Shown piece after piece: positions 44,111-55,144 of a stretch of DNA of 64,000 nucleotides. Numbering within the stretch: position 1 is the first letter of the stretch; every line of letters starts with the position of its first letter. Source of the DNA: Raffaelea ambrosiae (Eukaryota > Ascomycota > Sordariomycetes > Ophiostomatales > Ophiostomataceae); assembly GCA_002778195.1 (NCBI GenBank), contig PCDI01000011.1, positions 900,268-964,267 of the forward strand, given 5' to 3'. A program made the position numbers and the translations under genes. The notes under the pieces were generated by a model. That model worked only from the letters and a program-made list of their open reading frames with translations. It was not told the DNA's origin and searched no databases.

Positions 44111-45896
44111 AAGCGAGCCAGTGCAATTGCGGGTTTGAAAGCAGAGAATATGTTTCGAGATCACGTGTGCAGGTGGCCAGCCATTTCACTTGAATTTGTT
44201 TTGAATTTGAGTTGGATTTGCCTAGAGAAGATTTCTCTTTGATTTTTGGGTGTAGTGCATCCAGCTAACATGGGAGACGGGAGATGCTATGCTGTTGGCT
44301 AGGCCGGTCAAGGCTGCACGAGGCAGAGGAGAAAAGGGAAACTTCATCGCCATGCGAGTAGCTTCCTTATAATTTTAATTCTTTGGGGGGCTAGACATAG
44401 CTCCTTTGCCTATCGAATTGGGGTATATGAAAAGACAGTAGAATTGTTGATTGCGGGAAGAGTGGTCTGGAATTTGTCATGGGAGCTCTTGTGTTGTTGT
44501 TTTTTGCTGCCTATTTTTATCGCTATTTACAGAAATAAATCATACGAGGTGTATGGGATGTGGATATTCAAGAAACAGACATTCGGTACCTTTCTCCTGC
44601 TCCTTTCTCTTCCTCGTTCTCGCATTTCATTGCCGTTTGATTTGCCGCCTTTGCGATTTGGGGGCGTTGGCAATAGTTAGTGCTGGTGCAAACTTGGCCC
44701 CCCCACGTGCAATTCCTGCAGCCCCTGCGCAAACACGGCAGTCCTGGGACAGAAAAGTCGTTCACTAAGATACCCCCGGGCACGAGCAACAAGTCGCCTG
44801 TGCCGAATAACCGATCGACGTGGAAGGAGCTGTTTGTGCGTGGTTGCCTGGGCTTTGTTCACCCCGACTGGGAAGGAACCAACGAGTACGCACAGCGCCC
44901 ATTTGCTCAGCCGTCCAGCTCCCCCGCATATGCAAGAATCGCGGTCGGAATGGAGCCGAGACCAAGACTGGTCCGTGGCTGTGGGTCCCCTATGATCTGC
45001 CGCTGCCTTCTCGTCGCCCGCCCGTCTTGGCCTCCTCATCCGACGCCCCCCCCCCCCCCTCCCTCCAGCAGCCGGTCCCAATGCACTTCGTAAACGAAAT
45101 GGGGGAAAATAAAACCCCAAACCGCCTGGCCAAAATACGTCGCCTCCCCGCTCCGATACCGTAGGAAGGAGCCGTCTGGCGGCTGGCCTCCTCTTTTTTA
45201 TGGTTGTTTTCTTGTCTGCCAAGATCGTTTTCCTCGAGGTTCCTTGACCTTTTTACTTCTCCTTTCCTGTCCTGATTCGCCTTCTCGCCTCTGTGTTTTC
45301 TTCTTGCCGCGACTGCGGAGCCAGATTGGCTCACTGTTCCGGCATTTCTCGCGTGATTCTTGCTCTCCTCCTTTGATGATCTCGGACTGGTCGTATCGTT
45401 GCAGCGGGAAGTTTTGATCAAACGAGAAGAAAAGAGCAAAACCGCCGACTTACAAGCGGTTCTCGAGGCTTGACCCCACTGCTTCTTCTGCACCCAAGCC
45501 CGGGCAGCTGGACACAGACTGGGCTGGTGGGCGAATTTGTGCTCGCGGCCCGTGTCGTGCTCATCACGGCTCCCATCTTGACAAATATCAGAACTGCCCC
45601 CCCCCCCCCGGGGCTACCAATTCCTCGCTCACATAGAGCCCGCTTCTGAAACAGACGTCAGTTTATGGCGTTGTGGACATATATATAGAGAGAGAGAGTA
45701 TATGTGTGCGAAAGCACAACAAAAAAACCACACGGGGAGAAAAAGAAAATCAAACAGTTCTGTTCTCTGCAGCCCTGCCGACAATCGATTGCCTGTTCCG
45801 CAAAACAACGAAGAACAAGCTTGCATCCCCGTCGCCGACGATCGCGAGATCGCCGAGAGCTACGTTTTCCCTCGCAGCTTGGTTCACACGCCTCCA
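44111..45896. other. Intergenic upstream of the MCT transporter gene
   Basis: 1.8 kb with C-runs (45049-45059, 45598-45609), pyrimidine-rich stretches and a TATA-like element at the right end. Some short frames exist but nothing recognisable. Confidence 0.45.
45679..45688 (+). promoter_or_regulatory. TATA-like element of the MCT transporter gene
   Basis: ATATATATAG followed by an AG repeat, about 210 nt upstream of the preferred start codon at 45897. Confidence 0.4.
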
Positions 45897-46236
45897 ATGG
45901 ATGAGAAGTCGGTTGGCCTAGCAGCCGCCTTCGGTGCCGACTCCGACCGGCTCGACACCCCGCACTGGGACAGCCGTGCGGCCAGGCTCGCTCGAGCACG
46001 GCAGCAGGATGGACGCACCGTGGAAACCGAGGCGGTCGATGTCGAGATGCCCCGGGGTGGCCGTGGCGAAGACGACACGGACGATGCGGCCAAGACGCTG
46101 GAACGAGCCGAGATAGAAGAAGTCGACAGCGCAGCAGCACGATCCATACGCGACGACGGTGAGGACGGACGTCCTACGAAGGCGGGCGGCCTCCAACCAC
46201 AGCTGGAGCCGCCTGCGCACGACCCCCACGACGGCA

Positions 46237-46283
<47 letters not shown>

Positions 46284-47657
46284 AACGTGCCGGACGGCGG
46301 CCTCGACGCGTGGCTCCAGGTGTTCTGCTCCTGGGTGGTCCTGGTCGACACCTGGGGCCTGGTCAACACCTTTGGCGTCTTCCAGACCTACTACGAGACC
46401 GACCTCCTCGTCGACGACCCCCGCGCCACCTCCAGCGCCATCGCCTGGATCGGCTCCCTGCAGGCCGCGCTGCTGCTGCTGCTGGGCGTCGTCGCGGGCC
46501 CCCTGTACGACGCGGGCCACTTCCGGCCGCTCCTGGTCGGCGGCCTCGTCCTGGTGCTGGTGGGCCTCTTTCTCACCTCGCTCTGCACGGCCTTCTGGCA
46601 GCTCGTCCTCGCCCAGGGCCTCACCATCGGCCTCGGCATGGGCCTGTGCTTCCTGCCCTCGACCGCCGTGCTCGCCCAGTACTTCCGCCGGCGCCGCGCC
46701 CTCGTCCTCGGCATCAGCTCCTCCGGCAGCCCCCTCGCCGGCGCCGTCTTCCCCATCCTCTTCGCCCACCTGCAGCCGCGCATCGGCTTCCCCTGGACCA
46801 CGCGCGTCATCGCCTTTGTCCTCCTGGGCCTCTCCCTCGTGCCCCTCGTGTGCATGAAGACGCGTCGCGCCCCCCCCCGCCCCCCTCTGGTGGCCCAGCG
46901 CCAGGGCCCGCCGCCGCCGCTGCCGCCTCCTCGTCGTCGCTCCGTTCTGGTCCTGGACCGCACCGCGCTGCGCGAGCCCGCCTTTGTCCTCACCGTCCTG
47001 GGCAGCTTCCTCAACTTTCTGTGCATCTACGTGCCCTTTTTCTTCCTGCAGCTGTTCGGCGAGCGCCGCGGCATCGCCACCGCCGCCTTCCCCCCCTTCT
47101 ACCTTGTCACCGCGCTCAACGTCGGCAGCTGCTTCGGCCGCATCCTGCCCAACGCCGTCGCCGACCGCGTCGGCAGCCTCAACATGCTGCTCGTCGCCGG
47201 CGCCGCCAGCGCCGTCCTGCTGTACGGCTGGATGGGCCTCGCCTCCGCGTCGGCGGGCGTGCGCGCCACCACCACTACCGCCACCACCACCACCACTACT
47301 ACTACTGCCGACAGCGGACCCCATGCCGGCGCCCGCTACCTGGCTGGCACCATTGTGTATGCGCTGCTGTACGGTCTCGCTTCGGGCGGCATCGTCAGCT
47401 TGATGCCGAGCGTCATCATTGCGCTCAGCACGGATATGAAGCGGGTGGGCACACGGATGGGCATGACATTTCTGACGACGGGGATCTCGATCCTGATCGG
47501 GCCTCCCATTGCGGGTGCGATCCTGGGCGACGGGTTCGCGGCCAAGCGGTGGACGGGGATGATTGGGTACGCGGCGGCCGGCGTGACGTTGGCGACGATC
47601 ATCAACGCCGTCGGACGTGTTTTCTTGTACCAGCGGAAACGGTCTCTCATTGGATAG
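45897..47657 (+). CDS. MFS transporter of the monocarboxylate (MCT) family
   Basis: A single exon of 586 residues from ATG 45897 (MDEKSVGLAAAFGADSDRLD). An in-frame ATG at 45702 would add 65 hydrophilic residues and cannot be excluded. A charged cytosolic N-terminus of about 130 residues ends in a run of 15 Asp followed by the MCT signature N-V-P-D-G-G-L-D-A-W-L-Q-V at the first helix. VVLVDTWGLVNTFGVFQTYY and SSAIAWIGSLQAALLLLLG follow. About 12 hydrophobic segments are visible, with Pro/Arg- and Thr-rich loops between them. Family members include yeast Mch transporters (riboflavin carrier Mch5) and many uncharacterised fungal carboxylate or metabolite carriers; the substrate is unknown. Antisense frames across the gene are shadows. 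Confidence 0.9.
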
Positions 47658-48334
47658 GAAAGACAAGAAGGGGAAAAGGGGGGGGGGGGGGGGGTCAGGT
47701 GTGGAAAGTATGGAAAGTACATAGGCGTGTATTATGTGAACATGCTGGGGCAAGAGAGCAGTTTAAGTGTCACTTGCTCAGAATTGATGACTCTTGGTAG
47801 TTGGAAAAAAAAGGGTATTATGGTATATTTGTGTTCTGTACTACTCTCCCTGTTCTTTTCCCCCCTTTCAAAATGCAGGAATGAAACAAGAAAAAAAAAA
47901 GAAAAAAAAAGAAAAAAAGAAAAACTGCCTCCCGGATCCTATGCGCCTGCTGCTTTAAGAGATCGTACACTTGGCCGGCAAGCCGCAGGGGCCGCCTTCA
48001 GCATCGTGATCCTGTTCCTGCGGCCCATTTGCCGTTGTCGTTGTCTTCTTGGCCTCCGTTTCCGGTACTGCTGCTGAGGAAGCTGCTGCTGCCGCTGCCG
48101 ACGCGCCTTTCCGAGCTGCCACTTGTTAGTCTTTCTTTGGTTCTTTCGTCATGGCTTTGGCTGAGGGGGGAGTCGAAGAAAGGAAAGAAAAAGGAAAAAA
48201 AAAAAGGAGTAGCAGTCCGCGCGCGCACTCGCGCGCAGATACACAAACACATACAGGTTTTCCCCTCTCCCTTTCTCTTCTCCTCCCGGCTCACACACCT
48301 TTTTTTTTTTTGCTTTGGTGTTGTTTTCAGCAAA
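47658..48334. other. Intergenic, convergent 3' ends
   Basis: Contains a 17-G run (47678-47694), A-rich runs near 47890-47923 and a short CGCG-rich patch near 48217-48237. No gene supported. Confidence 0.6.
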
Positions 48335-49067
48335 TCACGCACCAGTGTGTTTGGCAACGGTCTCGTAGAACGCCTCGCCCTGGAGGGTGGCGATCTCGAG
48401 CTCGAGGGCTGTGGGCTGGCGGCTGCCGTCGGCGCCGGCAAAGGTGCCGGCACCCCAGGCCGAGCCGCCGTGGATCTCTTCGAGGTTGGAGAGCTGGCCA
48501 AAGGTCTTGGCGTAGCCGAGCGGCACGTAGATGAGGCCGTGGTGGGTGAGGGTGCTCATAGCGGCCAGAGCCGTCGACTCCTGGCCGCCGCCCTGGGTGC
48601 CGGTGCTGATGAACAGGCCGGCCAGCTTGCCCCAGTAGCCGCCGGTCGACCAGATGCCGCCGGTCTTGTCCCAGAAGGCCTTCCACTGGGCCGGGAAGTT
48701 GCCGTAGCGGGTCGGGATGCCGAGCAGGAGGCCGTCGTACGGGAGCAGGTCCTTGGGGTCCGACAGCACCTTGACGTCGGTCGGCTTGGCGGGCGCGTGC
48801 ATCTTGCTCAGGACGTCGTCCGAGAGCGTCTCCTCGATCTGGAACAGGTCGACCGTGCCGCCGGCCTTCTCGATGCCCTTCTTCTCAGCCTCCGCCAGCT
48901 GGCGGATGTGGCCGTACATGGAGTACTGGGAGAGGGGGGGTTGTTAGTGGCATTCGTGCGGCCGTTGAGGCATTTGTTTCTGTCTGTCCAGAAATGGTTG
49001 CTCTGTCTGGGCTTGTTTTGGAAGCTCTCGCTTTACTTACGTAGACGATGGCGATCTTGGGAGCCAT
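48335..49067 (-). CDS. WrbA/Pst2-type flavodoxin-like NAD(P)H:quinone reductase
   Basis: Two exons on the minus strand, 49067-49041 and 48925-48335, give 205 residues; the 115-nt intron is GTAAGT...CCAG, phase 0. The FMN phosphate loop is split by the intron: MAPKIAIVY joined to YSMYGHI. Further marks are FQIEETL, YDGLLLGIPTRYGNFPAQWK, WDKTGGIW and GGYWGKLAGLFISTGTQGGG, then HGLIYVPLGY and GGSAWGAGTFAG, all typical of WrbA. These tetrameric FMN enzymes reduce quinones by two electrons and protect against oxidative stress; in yeast, Pst2, Rfs1 and Ycp4 are eisosome/membrane-associated. Length and exon layout are standard for the family. Confidence 0.95.
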
Positions 49068-51971
49068 TGTGGTGGATTGGGTAGGCGTGGTGGAGGAGGT
49101 ACGAGAGGGTTGGTGGTATGCAGAGTCGAGGATGGGCAGAGATGTGCAGAGACGTGCAGGGGCGTGCGGAGTGATGCAGAGAGAGTGTCGAGTTGAGGAT
49201 GGTAGGAAGGATTGGCTTCTTGCACAACGGGGGCATCCCTGGCACTTATACTTCCTCCCTCCTAGAGGGGCCTTCCCTGCTTACACGGCCATGACTGATG
49301 CAATTATGGATCCCGGGGGAGGCAGGCAGAGCTTCGACGGGGCAACCGCTACCCAGCAGAGCTGGATGGATGGATGCCGCTTGCCCCAGCTGCTCGGACA
49401 AAGGAACTGCCTGACCAACGACTGGGGCCGGAGCTGGTTGCCCTCCCTAGCGCAGCCTGGCCGTGTTGTAATCAATTGTTAATCAGGGGAAGCACTACTG
49501 TGCGCCGCATGGGCAGCGTTTGTCAGACCCGCCTGCCCGCCCTGGTATCAATGAAGACGCTGTTTATCTAATGTGTCCTGGACTGATTATGCTGGTGGTC
49601 GTTACTGCGCGTGTATCTTACGAGCATTCTCTTTGGCTTCTCTCACACGCATGCAAGATATTCACACCGTAAACGGCCTCCTGGCCCAGACGACAAGCAT
49701 TTTGCCCCCCCATAAACTCGCCGCCCAGGAACCATCCATCCAGCCGTTTCTTGCCTTTCTCAGGGTACGAATGGGCGTCTGAGCTATGACGAGTATGCAT
49801 GGTCCAGCCCCTCGTATCCTGCCAGTTTAGCGTTGCATGGCATTGTGAGACGTATCCGTTTCGGTGGCGTTCTGCAGGGAGCTCTCTTGGGGACAGTCAG
49901 AACAATCAGAACAATCAGGACAATCAGGACAATCAAGACATTCAAGACGATCATAGCTTCGAAGTATGTGCGTGGCCAGCCGTTCCCCTTCCGCCTAATG
50001 GCTCCTTCAACCGATTCTCGAGCTATTCTCGCGCCATGTCTCACCATTGGGAAGCGCTTCTCACGTTGTTGTTCCTTCAACTTTTTGTGTTTCTTTGCCC
50101 GATCGTTACTGATCATGGAATTGGCCATTCTATCGGCTCGTGTCCAAGGATCGGCATGAGCAGGGGGCCACTCCTTGTTCTGTCTTTGTTGCTTCACTGG
50201 AAATGGCTTCTCGAAGCTCCCAGAAATTTCAATAGAAAGCTTCCCCCGTCGCTCCTTCCCTCCCTGGGTCGTTGTGCCCCACTTTGCTCTTGCTGCGTTG
50301 ACGTCCGCCGGCCGGCCATGAATAAGCGATGACAGTTCCCTTAAAAACACATTGTTCGTTTTTACAAACGGTCTCTTGCCAGCCCCGCACTTGCCTAGAA
50401 CTGTGTCCAAGCTTGCAACACAGAGTACTCGTACACGCGCCCCCCCACTCCATTCCACTTCGTAGCATTTGAAGCGACTTAGTCGTCCCTGACAAATGCC
50501 CCGTGGCTTTGTTTGTGAGCGCCGAAAAAAGGGAAAAAAACCTTATCTATCATTAGTGAGTGCCGTGTTTCCCCCCCCCTAGTTTTTAGTTACCAGGTAC
50601 CAAACAACGTCCCCCGAAGCCTCGCACTTTGTTGCCATTCTACTATTATTTTCGGTTCTGTCACGTAAGGCAGTTCATTGTTCTTTTTTTTTTTTTTTTC
50701 CTTTTCGTTTCTTCCTTTTCGAAGGCGAATTGTGGTTTGCATCTGTTATGTACACCGTAATCTGCACCACACAGTAAGATCTACTCTTGGTAACAAATCG
50801 TCTGATGTCTCGGCCTTCCTGTGTTCCCCGTCCGAAGTCTCTGCCGAAATCTCACTCCTTCGACCGCCCACGGATGGCCTGTTCCTGGGCATTCCTAGTC
50901 TTTTCCTGATCACCGGTCAGACTTCCTGATGTGCTTGTCTGCTCCCCACTCTTCGCTCTTCACAAGCGCAAAGATCGTAGAGACGACAAGCAAGCAGTCA
51001 GAGCTAGAAGATACGCGGTGAAGATCAAGTGAGAGAGACGACTTGCCAATGACAACACCAGCGACAATAAGAACAGGGAACAAGGGCTATTCTTAGTGGT
51101 TGAAACAGGAACGGTTTCCCGTTCACTCTATGAAAGCGGTTTCCAACACTTCCCCCCCTCGTAACTGCCACACTTGGGCACAAGCTGAGCTCCTGTCAGC
51201 CCAGACAAGGCTGAGGTGGCCAGCGTTATGTCAGCTTTTTTCCCTGCAAGGCGGCTTCGAAACAATGCAGTACAAGATTGAACACACATCCTACTGCCGT
51301 GAAACCAACGACCCAAATGGCCTGTCTTCTTCCCCCCCATCTAAATTGGATCTCGCACCAAAGCTTGGCATTTTTGAATACATACACATTTGCTACGGGG
51401 CCCAAGATCTAGTTGGGGTGGCTACTTGGATCTGCGAGGGAGATGCTGGCAGAGCTTTCTGGTGAGCCGGATTAGTGTCCTTCCTCTTCGTCGTCGTTTT
51501 TGTTGCGCAGGGGCAGTCGGATTGTGCTTGCTTGAGATAGCGTCATCGGCATCGGAGGTGGGAACAGACGGGATGTGCCAGACAGAGCAGAGGCTGTGCC
51601 ATGACCACCGATATGATAGATATATCATGGGGTTAGATGGAACTCGTAGCCGCACACGGAAACAAGAGAGATTGGGGGATACAGAAAATAGGCATCCGCA
51701 GTAAGGGCGGGCAATGCGAGCATCTCGATTCAGTCCTGTAGTTTTGCCATTTATTGTTCAGATACATAACACTGTTGACTTTTGACGCTGTCCAGTTGAA
51801 CCTTTTTGGGGCTCGCCTGGTGGTCGCTGTTCTGTCTACAACACTGGTCATAAACGAATCACTGGGGATGGTACATTTGTGCCGTCCGTGTCTTGATTCT
51901 CTGGGAGACAATATGGACCTCTTCTTGGTGCCCAATCCTCCCCGCCAAGCCATCTGCTACTGCTATCTGGC
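49068..51971. other. 2.9-kb gene-poor region
   Basis: The longest stretch without a supported gene. It holds the WrbA-type gene promoter on the left, a 9-bp minisatellite (separate entry), a C-run at 50570-50577 and a T-run at 50683-50699. The 3'-UTR of the LLM monooxygenase gene lies on the right. No frame in either strand has recognisable protein content. Confidence 0.5.
49895..49948. repeat. 9-bp minisatellite
   Basis: Six tandem copies of AATCAGRAC-like units (AGTCAGAAC, AATCAGAAC, two AATCAGGAC, AATCAAGAC, ATTCAAGAC). On the minus strand it creates a Val-Leu-Ile repeat frame that is unlikely to be coding. Confidence 0.9.
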
Positions 51972-53387
51972 TTAGACTGTGATGGGGGTTTGGCTTACTG
52001 GCGGTGTTGCTTCCGCTACCTTTGGTACCTTGACTGTCTTATCCACTGCAGGTGCTACCGTGTAGATGTTGGCTGGCCGGGGTAGCCCCAGATTCTCTCT
52101 CAGCGTGGCACCTTCGTACTCGCTCGGGTACAGGCCGCGGCGCTGCAGCTCGGGGATCACATGCTCGGAAAACTCGCGCAGGCCGTCAATCAGGCGCGGC
52201 TGAATGACAGCAAACCCATCAGCCGCGCCCTCTTCGACCCAGGTCTGCAGGTCGTCCGCAATAGACTGGGTGGTCCCCACCAGCGGACGGTGGCCCAGCG
52301 AAATAGAGACGCGTTCGGCCGTCTGGCGCAGAGTCAGTTTATTGGCGTGGGCGAAGAGGGCGATGGCGGCAGCCCGGCCGTGGATGCCACTTGGTGACAG
52401 CTTGTAGGCCTGGGGGAATGGGGCATCCAGAAGATCGTCGGAAAAGGGAGCCGGGCCAAAGTCGATGCCCAAGTTCTCAATGAGGACTTCGATAGGCCAG
52501 AACGATGTTGCTTCCTTCAGCCGGCGCTCGGCCTCTTCTTGCGTGGGACCCCAGATGACAGCGGCGCCAGCCAGGACTTTCAGATCCTCGGGGCTCCGTC
52601 CGGCGGCCACGGCCTGCTCCTTGTACTTGCGATAGAGTGCCTGGCCGTCCGGGATAGAAAAAGCGCAGGCATAAATCAGGTCCGCTGTGGAGCCACCAAA
52701 GGCAAGGCCCTCGGGTGAGGTGCCAGCCTGAGCGAGTATGGGCTGGCCTTGGGGTATGCGCTCCACACTGAGGGGTAGGTCGATCTTGTAGAAATCGTTG
52801 TTGATGTGCGGATGGTGGATCTTGCTCAGATCAGCGTAGATGCCACTGGCCTTGTCCCGCGGCAACGCGTCATCCTCAAAGGTGTCGAGCAGGCGGCGCA
52901 CGGCGTCATGGAAAGCGTGTGCACGTCCGTAACGGGCCTTGCTGTCAGTGGCCTCCTCGGGCGCGATGCCTAGGTTGAGCGTGCCCTCGCCCTGAGTGGT
53001 TACAATGTTCCAGCCCGCGCGGCCATGGCTGATGTGGTCGAGTGAGGCGATCTGGCGGGCCACATGCGACGGCTCGTTGTTGCTGACACTGGCCGTGTAG
53101 ACGAGGCCAATGTGCTTGGTGTGCGTGGCGATGGCTGAGAACAGTGTGACGGGCTCGAACTGACTCACGCTCCAGAAATGCTTTGACTCGTCCTTCAGGG
53201 GCCGCGCAGGCCCGTCGGCCAGGAACAGCGTGTCAAACCGGGCCTTCTCGGCTATTTTTGCATACTCGATGTAGTAGTCGACATCGAGGCTATCGTGGGC
53301 ATGCACGTCTGGGTGCCGCCAGATCTGCGTGGCCCGTCCACTGTAGACGAAGGATGCCAGGTAGATTCGCTTCTTGTCCTCAGTCAT
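51972..53387 (-). CDS. LLM-class FMN-dependent monooxygenase (NtaA/SnaA/DszA type)
   Basis: A single exon of 471 residues starting MTEDKKRIYLASFVYSGRAT. The bacterial-luciferase-like TIM-barrel pattern of the NtaA/SnaA/DszA group is clear: IWRHPD, YYIEYAKIAEKARFDTLFLA, EPVTLFSAIATHTKHIGLVY, SNNEPSHVARQIASLDHISH, GRAGWNIVTT and PILAQAGTSPEGLAFGGSTA. The C-terminal helices include RPLVGTTQSIADDLQTWVEE and DGFAVIQP. These enzymes do not reduce flavin themselves: they use FMNH2 from a separate reductase and O2 to oxidise substrates such as nitrilotriacetate, sulfones or polyketide antibiotics. A nitro/flavin reductase is transcribed divergently 0.9 kb away. The family is mainly bacterial, and the intronless gene would fit an old horizontal transfer. 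The substrate is unknown. Confidence 0.94.
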   Translation of the reverse strand: MTEDKKRIYLASFVYSGRATQIWRHPDVHAHDSLDVDYYIEYAKIAEKARFDTLFLADGPARPLKDESKHFWSVSQFEPVTLFSAIATHTKHIGLVYTASVSNNEPSHVARQIASLDHISHGRAGWNIVTTQGEGTLNLGIAPEEATDSKARYGRAHAFHDAVRRLLDTFEDDALPRDKASGIYADLSKIHHPHINNDFYKIDLPLSVERIPQGQPILAQAGTSPEGLAFGGSTADLIYACAFSIPDGQALYRKYKEQAVAAGRSPEDLKVLAGAAVIWGPTQEEAERRLKEATSFWPIEVLIENLGIDFGPAPFSDDLLDAPFPQAYKLSPSGIHGRAAAIALFAHANKLTLRQTAERVSISLGHRPLVGTTQSIADDLQTWVEEGAADGFAVIQPRLIDGLREFSEHVIPELQRRGLYPSEYEGATLRENLGLPRPANIYTVAPAVDKTVKVPKVAEATPPVSQTPITV

Positions 53388-54283
53388 TATGGCCGTGGCG
53401 ATGGAGGTGCTGGAGATTGTGGCGAGCGACGGTCACGACTGGGGATGGGGCAAGAGAGGTCATACACGCATGTATGTGGTTGTCTTGCAAGAGACAGCCA
53501 ATACACGAATATGGCCATGGCTTACACTTTGTATGCCCGGGCTGTCTGGCTGCGGACGCCCGTACTCGCACATCTTACACGACGCCAAAATGGCGTATTC
53601 TCAGTGTCGCATAACGACAGCGACGTGCTGGCCAATTTTGGTTTTTGGTCGGAGCAGCGTTCCGCCCGTGCTCTTGCGACATTGATAAGGCCTGTCAAGG
53701 GGCCAATGATGGCACGGTATGGCCAAGGATGCCTCCTTGTCGTCCATCCTGCAGTTTTGTAGAGCCAATTGCGGCTGCATCTGTCAGTTCACAAGGTTAA
53801 CGAAAGTCGGCGTCAGAGCCGGTAAGGCTTGGTGTCTGCGAATTCTGGCCGGCTGTTTGTTTGTTAATATATTGCGGCTTTGTGGGTGCTTTCTAGGGAC
53901 CATTGCCGACTATGTCGGCTGTATGAGTATGACGCAAAAAGATGACGCCCGTGAACAGACTTGCAGAATGCGCAGTGTTGCTGCCCAAGCATCCGGTTAA
54001 AGGACCGTCTGTTGGCCGTCGACTGTGGCATAAAAGCAACTCGGCAGGACGGCCAACCGCTACTGGTGGGGTTCAGATTTGACGGCCGACCACGCTGCCG
54101 GGTAGCTGTTACGCCATCTGGAGCTCCATGTGCTCATCGGCATATCGCAGCGGATATAAGCTAGGGAAGCCATAACAGTCTCTGTCAGCAGTTTTCTCAC
54201 GACACCCGCTTGTGCTTTTGTGACTTGTGCTGCCAAGCTGTCCTGACTGTCTGCCAGCCTCGCCTATGGTGCTTTTGCCTGCC
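53388..54283. promoter_or_regulatory. Shared divergent promoter, LLM monooxygenase / nitroreductase
   Basis: 896 nt between the two divergent start codons. It contains a GGCCAAT box at about 53700 and an ATATAAG element at 54154-54160, about 125 nt before the nitroreductase ATG. A shared upstream region could co-regulate both genes. No gene is supported inside it. Confidence 0.5.
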
Positions 54284-55144
54284 ATGTCTGACCTCCCTGC
54301 TCTGGTCGCAGCCCGTTACGGCGCCGGCCCTCTGACCGCTGATGCCGCTGGCGCTGTCGGCGCGCTGCCCACGGCCAGTCCGGCCTTGGCCACGCTGCTG
54401 GGGCACAAGTCCCTGCGTCACTTTGCGCCCAACACGCCGCTGCCCGCTGGTACGCTCGACGTGCTCATCGCGGCCGCTCAGAGCGCGCCCACGTCGTCCA
54501 ACCTGCAGACATGGAGTGTGGTTGCCGTGGAGGACACGGAACGCAAGGCGCAGCTCGCGACCCTCAGCGGCGACCAGGACTTCGTGCGCAATGCGCCGCT
54601 CTTCCTCATTTTCGTCGCGGACCTGCACCGCTTGGGCGAGGTCGCTGCCGGCCGCCAGCAGCCGCCCGGCGTGTCGCTGGCGTACACGGAGATGTTTCTC
54701 ATGGCATCGCTGGATGCCGCGTTCGCTGCGCAGAACGCCGTCGTCGCTGCCGAGGCTCTGGGACTCGGCAGCTGCTACGTGGGTGCCACCCGCAACCACA
54801 CGCGCGAGATCTCTGAGCTGCTCGGCCTTCCCAGCCGCACCGTTCTCATTTCCGGCCTCGCTGTCGGCGTGCCTGACCCGGCTGGCCCGACCATCTCTGC
54901 CCCTGTCAAGCCGCGGCTGCCGGCTGCTGAGGTGCTCCACCGCGAGAAGTGGGACGACGGTGAACAGCGGCAGCATATTGAGACCTACGATCGCGCTCTA
55001 GATGCCTTCAACGCCGGCGAGAAGCGTGCAGACCAGCCGACCTGGACGGCACGGGCGACCACGCGCGTGGCCACGATTGAAGGCATGCACGGACGCCACG
55101 AGCTGCGTCAGATTCTGCACGACCGCGGCTTCGAGCTGCAGTAG
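54284..55144 (+). CDS. NfsA/NfrA-type nitroreductase / flavin reductase
   Basis: A single exon of 286 residues. The start chosen is ATG 54284 (MSDLPALVAARYGAGPL, G at -3); the in-frame ATG at 54266 would add six residues in weaker context. The FMN-binding N-terminal signature is LLGHKSLRHFAPNTPLPAGT with H-K-S-L-R and then AAQSAPTSSNLQTWSVVAV. LSGDQDFVRNAPLFLIFVAD and GLGSCYVGATRNHTREISEL follow, then the C-terminal arm LISGLAVGVPDPAG. This pattern is that of the oxygen-insensitive NfsA/Frp/NfrA subgroup, which reduces nitroaromatics, quinones and free FMN with NADPH. Coupled with the divergent LLM monooxygenase, a flavin-supplying role is attractive. Like its neighbour it is intronless and of a mainly bacterial family. 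Confidence 0.93.
   Translation: MSDLPALVAARYGAGPLTADAAGAVGALPTASPALATLLGHKSLRHFAPNTPLPAGTLDVLIAAAQSAPTSSNLQTWSVVAVEDTERKAQLATLSGDQDFVRNAPLFLIFVADLHRLGEVAAGRQQPPGVSLAYTEMFLMASLDAAFAAQNAVVAAEALGLGSCYVGATRNHTREISELLGLPSRTVLISGLAVGVPDPAGPTISAPVKPRLPAAEVLHREKWDDGEQRQHIETYDRALDAFNAGEKRADQPTWTARATTRVATIEGMHGRHELRQILHDRGFELQ

Noticed and set aside
44680..45093. 137-codon plus-strand ORF containing STWKELFVRGCLGFVHPDWE
   Set aside because: One short protein-like stretch only, no start context, no conserved domain, and the frame ends in a C-run.
45918..47753. 611-codon minus-strand ORF
   Set aside because: Antisense of the MCT transporter; Val run is the complement of the Asp run.
49784..50458. 224-codon minus-strand ORF with a Val-Leu-Ile repeat
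   Set aside because: The repeat is a 9-bp minisatellite; the rest shows no family features or splice context.
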